Positions 25,268-33,162 of a stretch of DNA of 64,000 nucleotides are shown here, piece by piece. Made by a program: the position numbers and the translations under genes. This DNA comes from JARLGU01 sp036504535 (lineage in GTDB: Bacteria; Armatimonadota; Armatimonadia; Armatimonadales; Capsulimonadaceae), in the NCBI GenBank assembly GCA_036504535.1, contig DASXUY010000040.1, positions 186,001 through 250,000 on the forward strand, in the 5' to 3' direction. The stretch's first letter is position 1; every line of letters begins with the position of its first letter. The notes under the pieces are model-generated. The model was not told where the DNA came from. It did no database searches and saw only the letters and a list, made by a program, of their open reading frames with translations.

Positions 25268-27064
25268 CTATGGACGGACCATTTTCGATGCATCGTATGG
25301 AAGCACCATTGGCGTCAGCGCTCCAGCGGTCACGGTGACTGAGCCGGTCGACGCGCTCCACGTAACTGTGGCTTTGGCGAGGCCATCCTCATCGGTCAGC
25401 ACAGTCGCGGCGTCAATTGTTCCACCGGTTACGGCAAACGTGATTGGGATTTTAGCCCCTGGAAGGCCGGACGAATCGTTGAGGCGTATAGATACTGTGG
25501 ACTTTGAGGCAGTATCGACAACTGGCGTGAGACGCGCAATCATCTGATAGGAGACTGGCGTTATTGGACGCCCTATCACTGTGACGGTTGTTGTTAGCTT
25601 ATTGTTCCCGAACACGGCGGTAGCTACTCCCGTCCCAGGGCGAACCGAGTGGAAGATGCCGTCCTGGCTGATGTATCCAATACCATTCGTAACCGGCCCA
25701 GCCCAGAGAAGTCGGCTGTCATCCGGTTGAATTGGTTTACCATTTAGCGTTGCCGACATCTGGAGCGTGGATCCAACGGTAACTGGCGTCGTTGGGGCCG
25801 TTAGGGCAATATCACTTGCGCCAATTGTGGCCTGATTGTCGGTATAGATGGCTAACATGTCGGCGACACGCCGCTCGCCGGTACCGAGGTTAGGGTAATT
25901 GACGGTCACTCCTCGCAGAGCCATTGTCGTGGAACCGCCTCCGTCGAGATTGATCGCATTGATCGCCCCATAGCGACGTATGATGGCCGCCAGCTCTGGC
26001 AGTGACGGCCCTGGGCTTGCAAATGGACGGCCCTCCACAGTCAGGACGACCAGGCGACCGTCGCTCGTTGCGCCGATGGCTGTGCGTGCGTGGCCGCCGT
26101 TAACGAACCCGTCGTCAAATCCTTCGTCGGTGCCGTCTATAGTGATTGTGCCGTCTTTGAGGAGACGCGGACCGCCACCGAGACCCGTTGTGACTCGCGA
26201 CCACGAATCTGACCGCACTTCTGGAGGCGGAAGCGCAGCTACTCGCGGGAAGGCTTGCGCATCTGACGCAGCCTGTCGGGGAATAATGCGAGCGAGAATA
26301 GTGATCTTATCGCCGGGCTTGACTTGCCGCAGTTGCGATCCAGCTTGGCCATCAGCCGATGCGGAAATGACGACGCCGTCGTCTGGGATCACAGTCGGGG
26401 ATGAAGTCCCATCAATGACCGACTGGACCGTTCCGTTACATGGTCTGTTGGCTTGCAGCGGGAGTTCAGCTCCCGAAACGACAATATCGATGCAGCCTGG
26501 ACGGCTTCCACTTGTTGGGCCATAGAGCTGTGTGTAAACAACGATGTCATTGATGTCGCCGCGCGAAAGGGGTCGGTTGATTGCCTTTATGGGCACGCGG
26601 ATATTACCTGACGACAGTTCCGCTTTAAACGTAAGAACGTCAAATAGGGTGGAACGCGACACACTGTCAAATCCGAATGCGACTCGCGGGCGTGTCCATG
26701 GTTCCGAGTACAGCTCGCCATTACGAATTCCGAGGCCAAGTGGGTCCCCAGTGCCGCCAAAGTAGTCGGCGTTCACAACGCCCAATGCCTGCTTTCGTTC
26801 GGCTAAGTCCCGGACGGCCTCGCGCCCCTTGGTAATGTCTCCAGTACCCGCTGTGAGCGAATCTCGCGCAATGGCGCTATCTAATCTGATGCCGGGCGAG
26901 GAAAGATCTACCGTGAGGGCATTAATGACGAAGGCGGACGTGGTTTCTTGGACGAAGTTGATACCAGGAGCAAGGTCTTTGACAGTTCGCGAGTCGGCGT
27001 GAAGTGTCGTCGGAATAAAGGGGAGAAGGAAACAAGCCGCCAGTAGCAACGCGCGTGATGTCAT
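25268..27064 (-). CDS. Secreted NAGPA-domain (phosphodiester glycosidase) protein with Ig-like repeats
   Basis: About 598 residues. After a signal peptide (about 1-22) comes a NAGPA/DUF2233 domain with the family signature NLDGGGSTTM followed by ADMLAIYT. Two Ig-like/invasin-type beta domains follow (about 425-598). Family members act on exopolysaccharide or cell-surface glycans. The start at 27064 is chosen because a near-perfect promoter places transcription start next to it; the first ATG (27073) lies inside the -10 box. The mRNA is thus likely leaderless. Confidence 0.87.
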   Translation of the reverse strand: MTSRALLLAACFLLPFIPTTLHADSRTVKDLAPGINFVQETTSAFVINALTVDLSSPGIRLDSAIARDSLTAGTGDITKGREAVRDLAERKQALGVVNADYFGGTGDPLGLGIRNGELYSEPWTRPRVAFGFDSVSRSTLFDVLTFKAELSSGNIRVPIKAINRPLSRGDINDIVVYTQLYGPTSGSRPGCIDIVVSGAELPLQANRPCNGTVQSVIDGTSSPTVIPDDGVVISASADGQAGSQLRQVKPGDKITILARIIPRQAASDAQAFPRVAALPPPEVRSDSWSRVTTGLGGGPRLLKDGTITIDGTDEGFDDGFVNGGHARTAIGATSDGRLVVLTVEGRPFASPGPSLPELAAIIRRYGAINAINLDGGGSTTMALRGVTVNYPNLGTGERRVADMLAIYTDNQATIGASDIALTAPTTPVTVGSTLQMSATLNGKPIQPDDSRLLWAGPVTNGIGYISQDGIFHSVRPGTGVATAVFGNNKLTTTVTVIGRPITPVSYQMIARLTPVVDTASKSTVSIRLNDSSGLPGAKIPITFAVTGGTIDAATVLTDEDGLAKATVTWSASTGSVTVTAGALTPMVLPYDASKMVRP

Positions 27065-27071
27065 TGCATTC

Positions 27072-27101
27072 ATTATATCAGCGGCTTGATTCCGATGTCA
27101 A
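27072..27101 (-). promoter_or_regulatory. Consensus promoter of the NAGPA gene (leaderless start)
   Basis: On the leftward strand, TTGACA (27101-27096), 18 nt, TATAAT (27077-27072). Only seven bases separate the -10 box from the ATG at 27064. Confidence 0.85.
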
Positions 27102-27166
27102 ACAGCGCGGCCCGGCACCAATTGGCGTCGGGCCGCTGAATTGCTACTGCTCTCTCCGCACTGGAG

Positions 27167-27946
27167 TTATAGATAGCTGAACGTCATCGTGAAGGTGCCC
27201 ATATTTTGGGTGCCCGCCGCATTGCCATTCGGACTAGCTGGTGTTCCGGTGCTACACGTCTGGGCCGTGACGGCGTCTGGCGATACTTTTCCTACCGAAA
27301 CCTTCTCCGGTCGGAGGAATCGTACGTGGGCATCTCCAGCCAGCCACATAGCGCCTGGGTCGTGGCGGGTTGTATTGACTGCAGGTGCACAACCGCCAAC
27401 GGTTCCCACCGACGACGGATTGAAATACGCCGAGCTGGTCGTTGCTACCGCTGGGTCAAATCCATGCGGGCCGCCAACGTCGTTCGCAAGGTCGGCCGGA
27501 TTCCCGCTCGCTTTGCTTCCATCCTCGTAGCAGAGAACGAGAATAGCAGGCGACGCGAATTTTGCACTGTTGACGCCAGCAAGATTCCCGTTGTATCCGT
27601 AAGAGTAGTTTACTATTGGAGTCGAGAATGCTCCAGCATCGTTTGGGCATCGGAATATTTGACCGCTTTTGGTATAGATGTTCACCTCGGCAGTCCAGTT
27701 TCCTGTTGGGGCTGATCCGCTGGTTGGCGAGTCGCATGGAAACTTCTCATCATAGTCCTGAGCATAAGACAGAATCCCGATGCCGATCTGCCTCATGTTG
27801 GACTGGCAAGCGCTCTGACGAGCCTTTTCGCGAGCCTTCGCGAATACAGGAAATAGTATAGCAGCGAGAATCGCGATGATTGCGATAACTACGAGAAGCT
27901 CAATAAGAGTAAATCCAGTTTGCCGTGGTTTTGGCCTGATTGTCAT
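27167..27946 (-). CDS. Type IV pseudopilin-like DUF1559 (H-X9-DG) protein
   Basis: 259 residues. The prepilin leader RQTGFTLIELLVV (about 8-20) carries the Gly-Phe cleavage site and Glu5, followed by the hydrophobic helix and the KAREKARQSACQSNMRQIG segment shared by Armatimonadota and Planctomycetes proteins. Near the C-terminus, RHDPGAMWLAGDAHV resembles the H-X9-DG motif. It should be processed by prepilin peptidase and inserted in the membrane as part of a pseudopilus or surface assembly. GGAGGG eight bases before the ATG at 27946 decides the start over a longer frame to 28024. Confidence 0.9.
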   Translation of the reverse strand: MTIRPKPRQTGFTLIELLVVIAIIAILAAILFPVFAKAREKARQSACQSNMRQIGIGILSYAQDYDEKFPCDSPTSGSAPTGNWTAEVNIYTKSGQIFRCPNDAGAFSTPIVNYSYGYNGNLAGVNSAKFASPAILVLCYEDGSKASGNPADLANDVGGPHGFDPAVATTSSAYFNPSSVGTVGGCAPAVNTTRHDPGAMWLAGDAHVRFLRPEKVSVGKVSPDAVTAQTCSTGTPASPNGNAAGTQNMGTFTMTFSYL

Positions 27947-28147
27947 AATTTGTCCCTCCATCCGTATTATTATCGGGTTTTCAGGCTCACTGCTTGATAG
28001 CATGAGCTGAATATAATCGGTCAATATTAGTATATCACTAGAGACCTTTCAAGGGACACAAAGTTCGCTTGATAGTGGAAAATTCACGCGCAATTTTACT
28101 AGGCGAAGCAGAACACGTTAAACTAGGCGAATGAATGCATTCGGGAA

Positions 28148-28600
28148 CTACGAGTTCTTGTTCCGTCCGCCTAAAAGGGCAAGTGATGCGCACATCACTC
28201 CATAGATCGCAACGACAGCCCCTTTGCTCAGCACTTTTTCAATTCCGGGGGTGTAGCGGGGTGGCACGACAGCGTAATCGATGACTGCGGCTAACGTGGT
28301 TGTCGCTACTGCAGCCGCGATCGGATTGGTAGCTTTGCAGCATCCTCGCAGCGCTTCGTGGATTGCGGCCCACCCAAACATTGCCGAGGCGCTGACCGCG
28401 ACGCCAAATAGCGTATTGCGCGGTGAAAACGCCGAACCGTGGTCGATTTCGTCGCCGTCGACGATGTGCATAATTTGGTTCAGCGCCGCGAACATTGAGC
28501 CGGTTTCACGCTTCGACGCGACAGCAATGGCGGCGGTGGTTGTTGCCGTTAATACGGAACCCGTCACGACGACATTCGTAGCATAATCTAGCAGTTTCAT
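28148..28600 (-). CDS. Polytopic membrane protein of unknown function
   Basis: 150 residues with four short hydrophobic stretches (about 8-28, 60-82, 94-112, 122-142) and a loop containing HIVDGDEIDHGSAF. No family recognised. It is divergent from the stress-protein gene, sharing its 171-nt control region, and may respond to the same stress (inference). Confidence 0.6.
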   Translation of the reverse strand: MKLLDYATNVVVTGSVLTATTTAAIAVASKRETGSMFAALNQIMHIVDGDEIDHGSAFSPRNTLFGVAVSASAMFGWAAIHEALRGCCKATNPIAAAVATTTLAAVIDYAVVPPRYTPGIEKVLSKGAVVAIYGVMCASLALLGGRNKNS

Positions 28601-28771
28601 TGTTGTCCTTTACGTGCGCGAACATTGGGAAGCTTTCCCTTGAACAGGCAGGCTTGGGATACAGTTCCAGAGTGGGTTCATAACCATAACTACGCAATCA
28701 GTTTACGTGGTCATGACGCCGGGTACATGTGGTTCGTCAACTAGTCGTTTTCGAGTTGAAAGGAATACACT

Positions 28772-29539
28772 ATGTCACAGACTGTTTATGCATCTTTTGC
28801 TGATACCGCTCAAGCAGAGCGCGCCGCAGGCGCTCTTCTAGACTACGGCGTCCGCAATGAAGACCTGAGCCTTGTCGCCAATGAAGGCGCGAGCAAGCAT
28901 GCGGAAGCAGGCAATTATGACACGCCAAGCGGTTCCACCGTCGCTGAGGCTGGCTGGCGTGGGGGCCAGGTAGGTGGTGCTGGCGCTGTGCTGGATCGTC
29001 CAGTATCAAGCGGCACTGCCGGTGACTTTACCGCACCTGCGTCGACTTCTCTCACAGACACTGACAACGATGGACTGTATCGATCCACCAACAGCGGCTT
29101 GGTAGACACAGACAATGATGGTAAGTACGCAAAGCCGCGAGATATCGAGGACGCCGCCAAGACCGGAATTAGCACGACGACCCCTGCAGACGCTGCAGCT
29201 GGTGCAGCCAAAGGTGCTGGAATCGGGCTCGGACTGGGTGTACTGGCTGGCATTGCGGCGTTGATGGTGCCCGGTGTTGGTCTCGTGGTTGGCAGCGGAG
29301 CCCTTGCTGCGGCTATCGGCGGCGCCGCTGGCGCAACTGCCGCTGGCGCGGTGGCTGGCGGGGTAACAGGCTACTTTAAGGATCAAGGAATACCCGACGA
29401 CACGGCGAAAACGTACAACGACGTGATCACGTCCGGTGGGGCCGTGCTAGCCGTAACACTCCCGTCGAACAAGGTCGATGTAGCCACGGCGACGAATGTC
29501 CTTCAAAAGTACAACGCCGCCAATATCAGCAATTTCTAG
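28772..29539 (+). CDS. General-stress-type protein with glycine-zipper membrane segment
   Basis: 255 residues. The N-terminus (MSQTVYASFADTAQAERA...) is a ferredoxin-like domain of the YflT/low-temperature-induced type. A linker with the repeat TDNDGLYR/TDNDGKYA follows, then a long glycine-zipper stretch (about 148-210, rich in GxxxG). A C-terminal copy of the stress domain ends with ATNVLQKYNAANI. Such proteins accumulate under desiccation or osmotic stress and may insert in membranes. A strong ribosome site (GAAAGGA) precedes the ATG. A large hairpin follows. Confidence 0.75.
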   Translation: MSQTVYASFADTAQAERAAGALLDYGVRNEDLSLVANEGASKHAEAGNYDTPSGSTVAEAGWRGGQVGGAGAVLDRPVSSGTAGDFTAPASTSLTDTDNDGLYRSTNSGLVDTDNDGKYAKPRDIEDAAKTGISTTTPADAAAGAAKGAGIGLGLGVLAGIAALMVPGVGLVVGSGALAAAIGGAAGATAAGAVAGGVTGYFKDQGIPDDTAKTYNDVITSGGAVLAVTLPSNKVDVATATNVLQKYNAANISNF

Positions 29540-29598
29540 ACGGGGCGACCGTGGTCGGTCCCCAGCTCATTTCAGCCCTTAGGGCCTGACAACCGATT

Positions 29599-29640
29599 AA
29601 CGACCTTTCGCCACATGTTGCAACGTGGTGAAAGGTCGTT
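29599..29640. terminator. Convergent 16-bp hairpin between the stress gene and hemB
   Basis: AACGACCTTTCGCCAC (29599-29614) and GTGGTGAAAGGTCGTT (29625-29640) form a near-perfect stem that can end transcripts from both sides. No long T-tract is present. Confidence 0.65.
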
Positions 29641-29656
29641 GTCGTATTTGACGTAT

Positions 29657-30640
29657 CTATGCAAGCCATCTCGCGACGTCGACAGCGTGATAGGTAATGA
29701 TGATGTCCGCTCCGGCGCGACGCATCCCCGTGAGGATCTCCAGGGTAACGTTTCGCTCGTCGATCCAGCCGTTTGCTGCTGCTGCTTTCACCATCGCGTA
29801 CTCGCCGCTAATGTTGTACGCGGCAACGGGTAAGTGGGTTATCTCGCGTACAGCTCGGATAACGTCGAGATAGGCAAGCGCAGGCTTTACCATGACCATG
29901 TCCGCGCCCTCGGCGATATCTTGCTCGACTTCCTTGATGGCCTCTCGAATGTTGGCCGAATCCATCTGATAGGCGCGCCTATCGCCGAATGCCGGGGTGC
30001 TTTGGGCGGCTTCACGGAATGGGCCATAGAACGACGATGCGTACTTCGCCGCGTACGACAAGATCGGGACGTCGGAGCGTCCAGCATCATCCAGAGCATG
30101 CCGAATCGCAGCAACGCGGAAGTCCATCATGTCGGATGGCGCGACGATATCGGCCCCAGCGTTTGCGTGGCTCACTGCGGCCTTCGCTAATAGGCTGAGC
30201 GTTGAATCGTTGTCTACTGACTGCCCGTCGAGAAGCCCGCAATGCCCATGTGACGTGTATTCGCACAGGCACACGTCGGTGATAACGAGCAAGTCGGGTA
30301 TCGCGTCCTTGACGGCTTCTGTGGCACGCTGGACAATTCCGTCGACAGCGTACGCGCCGCTACCCACTTCGTCTTTGCTTTCGGGCAGCCCGAAGAGCAA
30401 TACTCCCGGGACTCCCGCGTCAGCTGCTTTCCTCGCCTCGTCTACCAGCTTATCGATTGACAGATGAAAAATACCCGGCATCGAGCTAATTTCGTTGCGA
30501 ACACCAGAACCGGGTACCGCGAACAACGGATAGATAAGGTCACCCGCGGAAAGCGTGGTCTCGCGGACGAGAGACCGGAGCGCTGGCGTCGCTCGCAGTC
30601 GTCGCGAGCGGTGAGTAGTGGCGAACGGAAAGCGTGTCAT
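29657..30640 (-). CDS. hemB: Delta-aminolevulinic acid dehydratase (porphobilinogen synthase)
   Basis: 327 residues. It joins two aminolevulinate molecules to porphobilinogen in heme biosynthesis. The Schiff-base lysine is Lys252 in VMVKPALAYLD, and the second active-site lysine lies in LSYAAKYASSFYGP. The zinc-type cysteine cluster DVCLCEYTSHGHCG is complete, so it is a zinc enzyme. ATG at 30640 follows AAAGGA; a longer frame to 30688 adds an unlikely 16 residues. It is the last gene of a leftward run after prfB and the DUF4149 protein. Confidence 0.96.
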   Translation of the reverse strand: MTRFPFATTHRSRRLRATPALRSLVRETTLSAGDLIYPLFAVPGSGVRNEISSMPGIFHLSIDKLVDEARKAADAGVPGVLLFGLPESKDEVGSGAYAVDGIVQRATEAVKDAIPDLLVITDVCLCEYTSHGHCGLLDGQSVDNDSTLSLLAKAAVSHANAGADIVAPSDMMDFRVAAIRHALDDAGRSDVPILSYAAKYASSFYGPFREAAQSTPAFGDRRAYQMDSANIREAIKEVEQDIAEGADMVMVKPALAYLDVIRAVREITHLPVAAYNISGEYAMVKAAAANGWIDERNVTLEILTGMRRAGADIIITYHAVDVARWLA

Positions 30641-30705
30641 GGCAGGTGAGTCCTTTACTACGCCGTAATCGTGTCGATTTGTGGACAAGCTTGCAAGGAT
30701 ATAGG

Positions 30706-31266
30706 TTATTTGATGGTCAGGCGCGCGTTCCGATACATCGTGATTATCGGTATCGCAAACAGCAACGGCGTCTGCACCAGCTTCACGATCATTTCATACT
30801 GCTTGTGAAGATCATCAAATGCTGCCATGTTCTTCCCGGCCAGCATTAGATCCATTTGTGGGGTAAGGCTTTGCCCTAGGTAGAGGGCGGTCGCAAAGAG
30901 TGCCACAGTGACGGCGGCGCGCACCAGCGTCGCTATTTTCACCACGCCGCCCGGATAGATACTGAGCTCCACGATATCCGCTAGGAGCATCAGCACAGCG
31001 GCAACATAGCAAACGATGTTGAAATGAAGCAGCGCCTGCCCGATGATTCCCGTGGTCAGCGTGGACTTTAGTATATCGAAATCGAGCTGAGGCGGCGGGT
31101 TGTGAAGCACATGCGAGATCGCTGGCGCTACGAGAGCGCCGATTGCGATTACGCCTCCGAACCAGAGCGCGAACGCCAGCATATGCAGGGTGCCAAATAA
31201 GATCCCAAGGAGGCGTTTGATGCGAGGTGCGCCATCGGTTGCAGGTTGCTTGGTTGTTGTGCTCAT
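30706..31266 (-). CDS. DUF4149-like four-helix membrane protein
   Basis: About 186 residues with four hydrophobic segments. The first, LFGTLHMLAFALWFGG, is characteristic of the DUF4149/TMEM205 group. The intermediate HFNIVCYVAAVLM and YLGQSLTPQMD segments also fit. Role unknown; related genes often lie near heme genes, and hemB is next. The ATG overlaps the prfB stop in ATGA, so translation is coupled and the earlier frame to 31320 is not used. Confidence 0.75.
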   Translation of the reverse strand: MSTTTKQPATDGAPRIKRLLGILFGTLHMLAFALWFGGVIAIGALVAPAISHVLHNPPPQLDFDILKSTLTTGIIGQALLHFNIVCYVAAVLMLLADIVELSIYPGGVVKIATLVRAAVTVALFATALYLGQSLTPQMDLMLAGKNMAAFDDLHKQYEMIVKLVQTPLLFAIPIITMYRNARLTIK

Positions 31267-32405
31267 TGTGCCGCTTCCAGTGCTTCGTTTTCTGCTAGAG
31301 TCTTCTGGCCGCGGTTCCATCGCAGGAATGCGTCCACGAAGTCGTCGATCTCGCCATCCATAACTCGTATAATGTCGCCAGTTTCGTTGCCCGTCCGCAG
31401 GTCTTTGACAAGCGTGTAAGGCTGGAATACGTAGTTTCGCACCTGCGAGCCGAATTCGATGCGGCGTGATTCCCCGCGAAGCTCGTCTATGCTCGCCTTA
31501 TTCTCCTGCCGAGCTAGCTCAAGCAGGCGCGACGTCAAGATCTTCATCGCTACTTCGCGGTTTTGGTGCTGGCTGCGCTCGTTTTGAACCGCCACGACAA
31601 AGTTGGTGGGTATGTGCGTGAGGCGAACCGCCGACGAGGTTTTATTAACGTGCTGGCCGCCAGCTCCTGACGCGCGGTAATAATCGACGCGAAGGTCTTT
31701 GTCTTCGATCACGACGCTGTCAACCGAGTCGACTTCGGGCACGACATCGACACCGGCAAATGACGTTTGGCGCTTATTGTTCGCGTTGAATGGCGACAGG
31801 CGAACGAGGCGATGAACCCCGCGCTCACCTTGAAGCATTCCGTACGCGTTGTGTCCGCTCACCAAAATCGTGCAGCTCTTGATCCCAGCGACGTCGCCGT
31901 CTACCTGGTCGACCAACTCAACCTTGAAGCCACGCCGCTCGGCCCACCGCAAGTACATTCGCTGGAGCATCTGCGCCCAATCGTTCGCTTCATCACCGCC
32001 AGCCCCAGCATTGATCTCCAGAAAGCAGTTTGCACCGTCGTGCGGCCCTGAGAGGAGCGTCTCAATTTCCAGCCTGTCGAGGTTTGCGGAAATTGCTGCG
32101 CCCTCTGAGCGAATTTCGGCCTCATAGGCGGAAGAATCACTTTCGCTTTGAGCCAATTCGATAAGGGTAAGGAGATCTTCGATCTTGCCGCCAACCGAAA
32201 GCCATGGCGTGATAGAGTCGCGGATCTGATTCAAGCGCTGCATCTTTTCTTGCGCGGTCGCCGGATCATCCCAAAAGCCCGATACACCAGCCTCAGCTTC
32301 GAGGTCTGCGATTACCTTTTGTTGGCGTTCAAGGTCAAGGTGCGAACGAAGCTCAGTATAGCGAGCGTTAAGTGCGTCGATTTCTCTTGCAGCGTCTTCG
32401 ATCAA
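31263..32405 (-). CDS. prfB: Peptide chain release factor 2
   Basis: 380 residues. It terminates translation at UGA and UAA. The catalytic GGQ lies in ASGAGGQHVNKTSS. An N-terminal coiled-coil domain with SGFWDDP is typical. The programmed +1 frameshift seen in many prfB genes (CTT-TGA-C) is absent: the corresponding site reads CACCTTGAC in frame with no stop. The coding frame begins at a TTG (32405), twelve bases after AAAGGA, with a preceding in-frame CTG as alternative. It starts a leftward operon with the DUF4149 gene and hemB. Confidence 0.95.
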   Translation of the reverse strand: MIEDAAREIDALNARYTELRSHLDLERQQKVIADLEAEAGVSGFWDDPATAQEKMQRLNQIRDSITPWLSVGGKIEDLLTLIELAQSESDSSAYEAEIRSEGAAISANLDRLEIETLLSGPHDGANCFLEINAGAGGDEANDWAQMLQRMYLRWAERRGFKVELVDQVDGDVAGIKSCTILVSGHNAYGMLQGERGVHRLVRLSPFNANNKRQTSFAGVDVVPEVDSVDSVVIEDKDLRVDYYRASGAGGQHVNKTSSAVRLTHIPTNFVVAVQNERSQHQNREVAMKILTSRLLELARQENKASIDELRGESRRIEFGSQVRNYVFQPYTLVKDLRTGNETGDIIRVMDGEIDDFVDAFLRWNRGQKTLAENEALEAAQ

Positions 32406-32514
32406 CAGGATATGTGTCCTTTCACAAATGCACCGTGATTATACCCCGCCCTAATTATGCCGAAAGGTTGTTGAGTCGGCTGGGAACATGGGCAGGTATA
32501 CTGCTGTTTAAGTT

Positions 32515-32542
32515 TATAATCACTTGATTAAATCATTCGATT
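32515..32542 (+). promoter_or_regulatory. Promoter and tandem operator before the tetR gene
   Basis: A TATAAT (32515-32520) overlaps the first of two 12-bp palindromes AATCACTTGATT (32518-32529) and AATCATTCGATT (32531-32542). Their centres are 13 bp apart. Their overlap with the start site fits autorepression by the adjacent TetR-type regulator. Confidence 0.6.
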
Positions 32543-32553
32543 GAGAACACCCT

Positions 32554-33162
32554 ATGAGCACCAAAAGAGACGAGCAACGAGATCGGCTGCTTCGTGCGGC
32601 CTATGAGCTTATAGCCGAAGTGGGTATAAGCGGCCTTCGGACGAGGGATATCGCCGACAAAGCGGGAGTCAATATCGCAACGCTGCATTACTGCTTTGCC
32701 ACAAAGGACGCGCTTCTGACCGAGCTATATTCCTACATCATCGCCATGGTCAAAGAGGAGCGTGCACGATATATCAATGACCACGGGACCGCTGCCGACA
32801 AGCTTCGCGGTCACTCGGAGTTACGGCTTCATTTTTTACGCGACAAGCCCGCCAGCGCACGGGCATGGCGAGCGTTTTCGGAGGGCGTGTGGACCAATGG
32901 GGCAGTGCGTGAGATTATGCGACGTCACTTCGCCGAGGTAAGAGTCAAGCTTCGGGACATCATTGCGGAAGGCCGTCGCGATGGCACGATTGGCCCCCTG
33001 CCAACCGATGACGATGATCTTGCCGCGTCTATGCTGATGAGTTTGTACGACGGGTTGATCTTTCAGTGGGTTGCTGATCCGGAGGGATTCCCTATCGAGC
33101 AGTACACATCCGGCGTTTTGGCCTGGCTCGGCTTACAGCCTGTGCCGGAGGTTGCGGTATGA
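32554..33162 (+). CDS. TetR-family transcriptional repressor
   Basis: 202 residues. The N-terminal helix-turn-helix (about 10-55) contains LRAAYELIAEVG, TRDIADKAGV and TLHYCFATKDALL, the standard TetR recognition region. The C-terminal helical domain binds an unknown ligand. The stop overlaps the ATG of the DHA2 exporter (ATGA), so the pair form one regulated efflux unit. The exporter's substrate is probably the repressor's inducer (inference from common tetR/pump pairs). Confidence 0.9.
   Translation: MSTKRDEQRDRLLRAAYELIAEVGISGLRTRDIADKAGVNIATLHYCFATKDALLTELYSYIIAMVKEERARYINDHGTAADKLRGHSELRLHFLRDKPASARAWRAFSEGVWTNGAVREIMRRHFAEVRVKLRDIIAEGRRDGTIGPLPTDDDDLAASMLMSLYDGLIFQWVADPEGFPIEQYTSGVLAWLGLQPVPEVAV

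Noticed and set aside
32330..32405. Possible RF2 programmed frameshift site in prfB
   Set aside because: The CTTGAC at the expected place is in frame and no UGA codon interrupts the reading frame.
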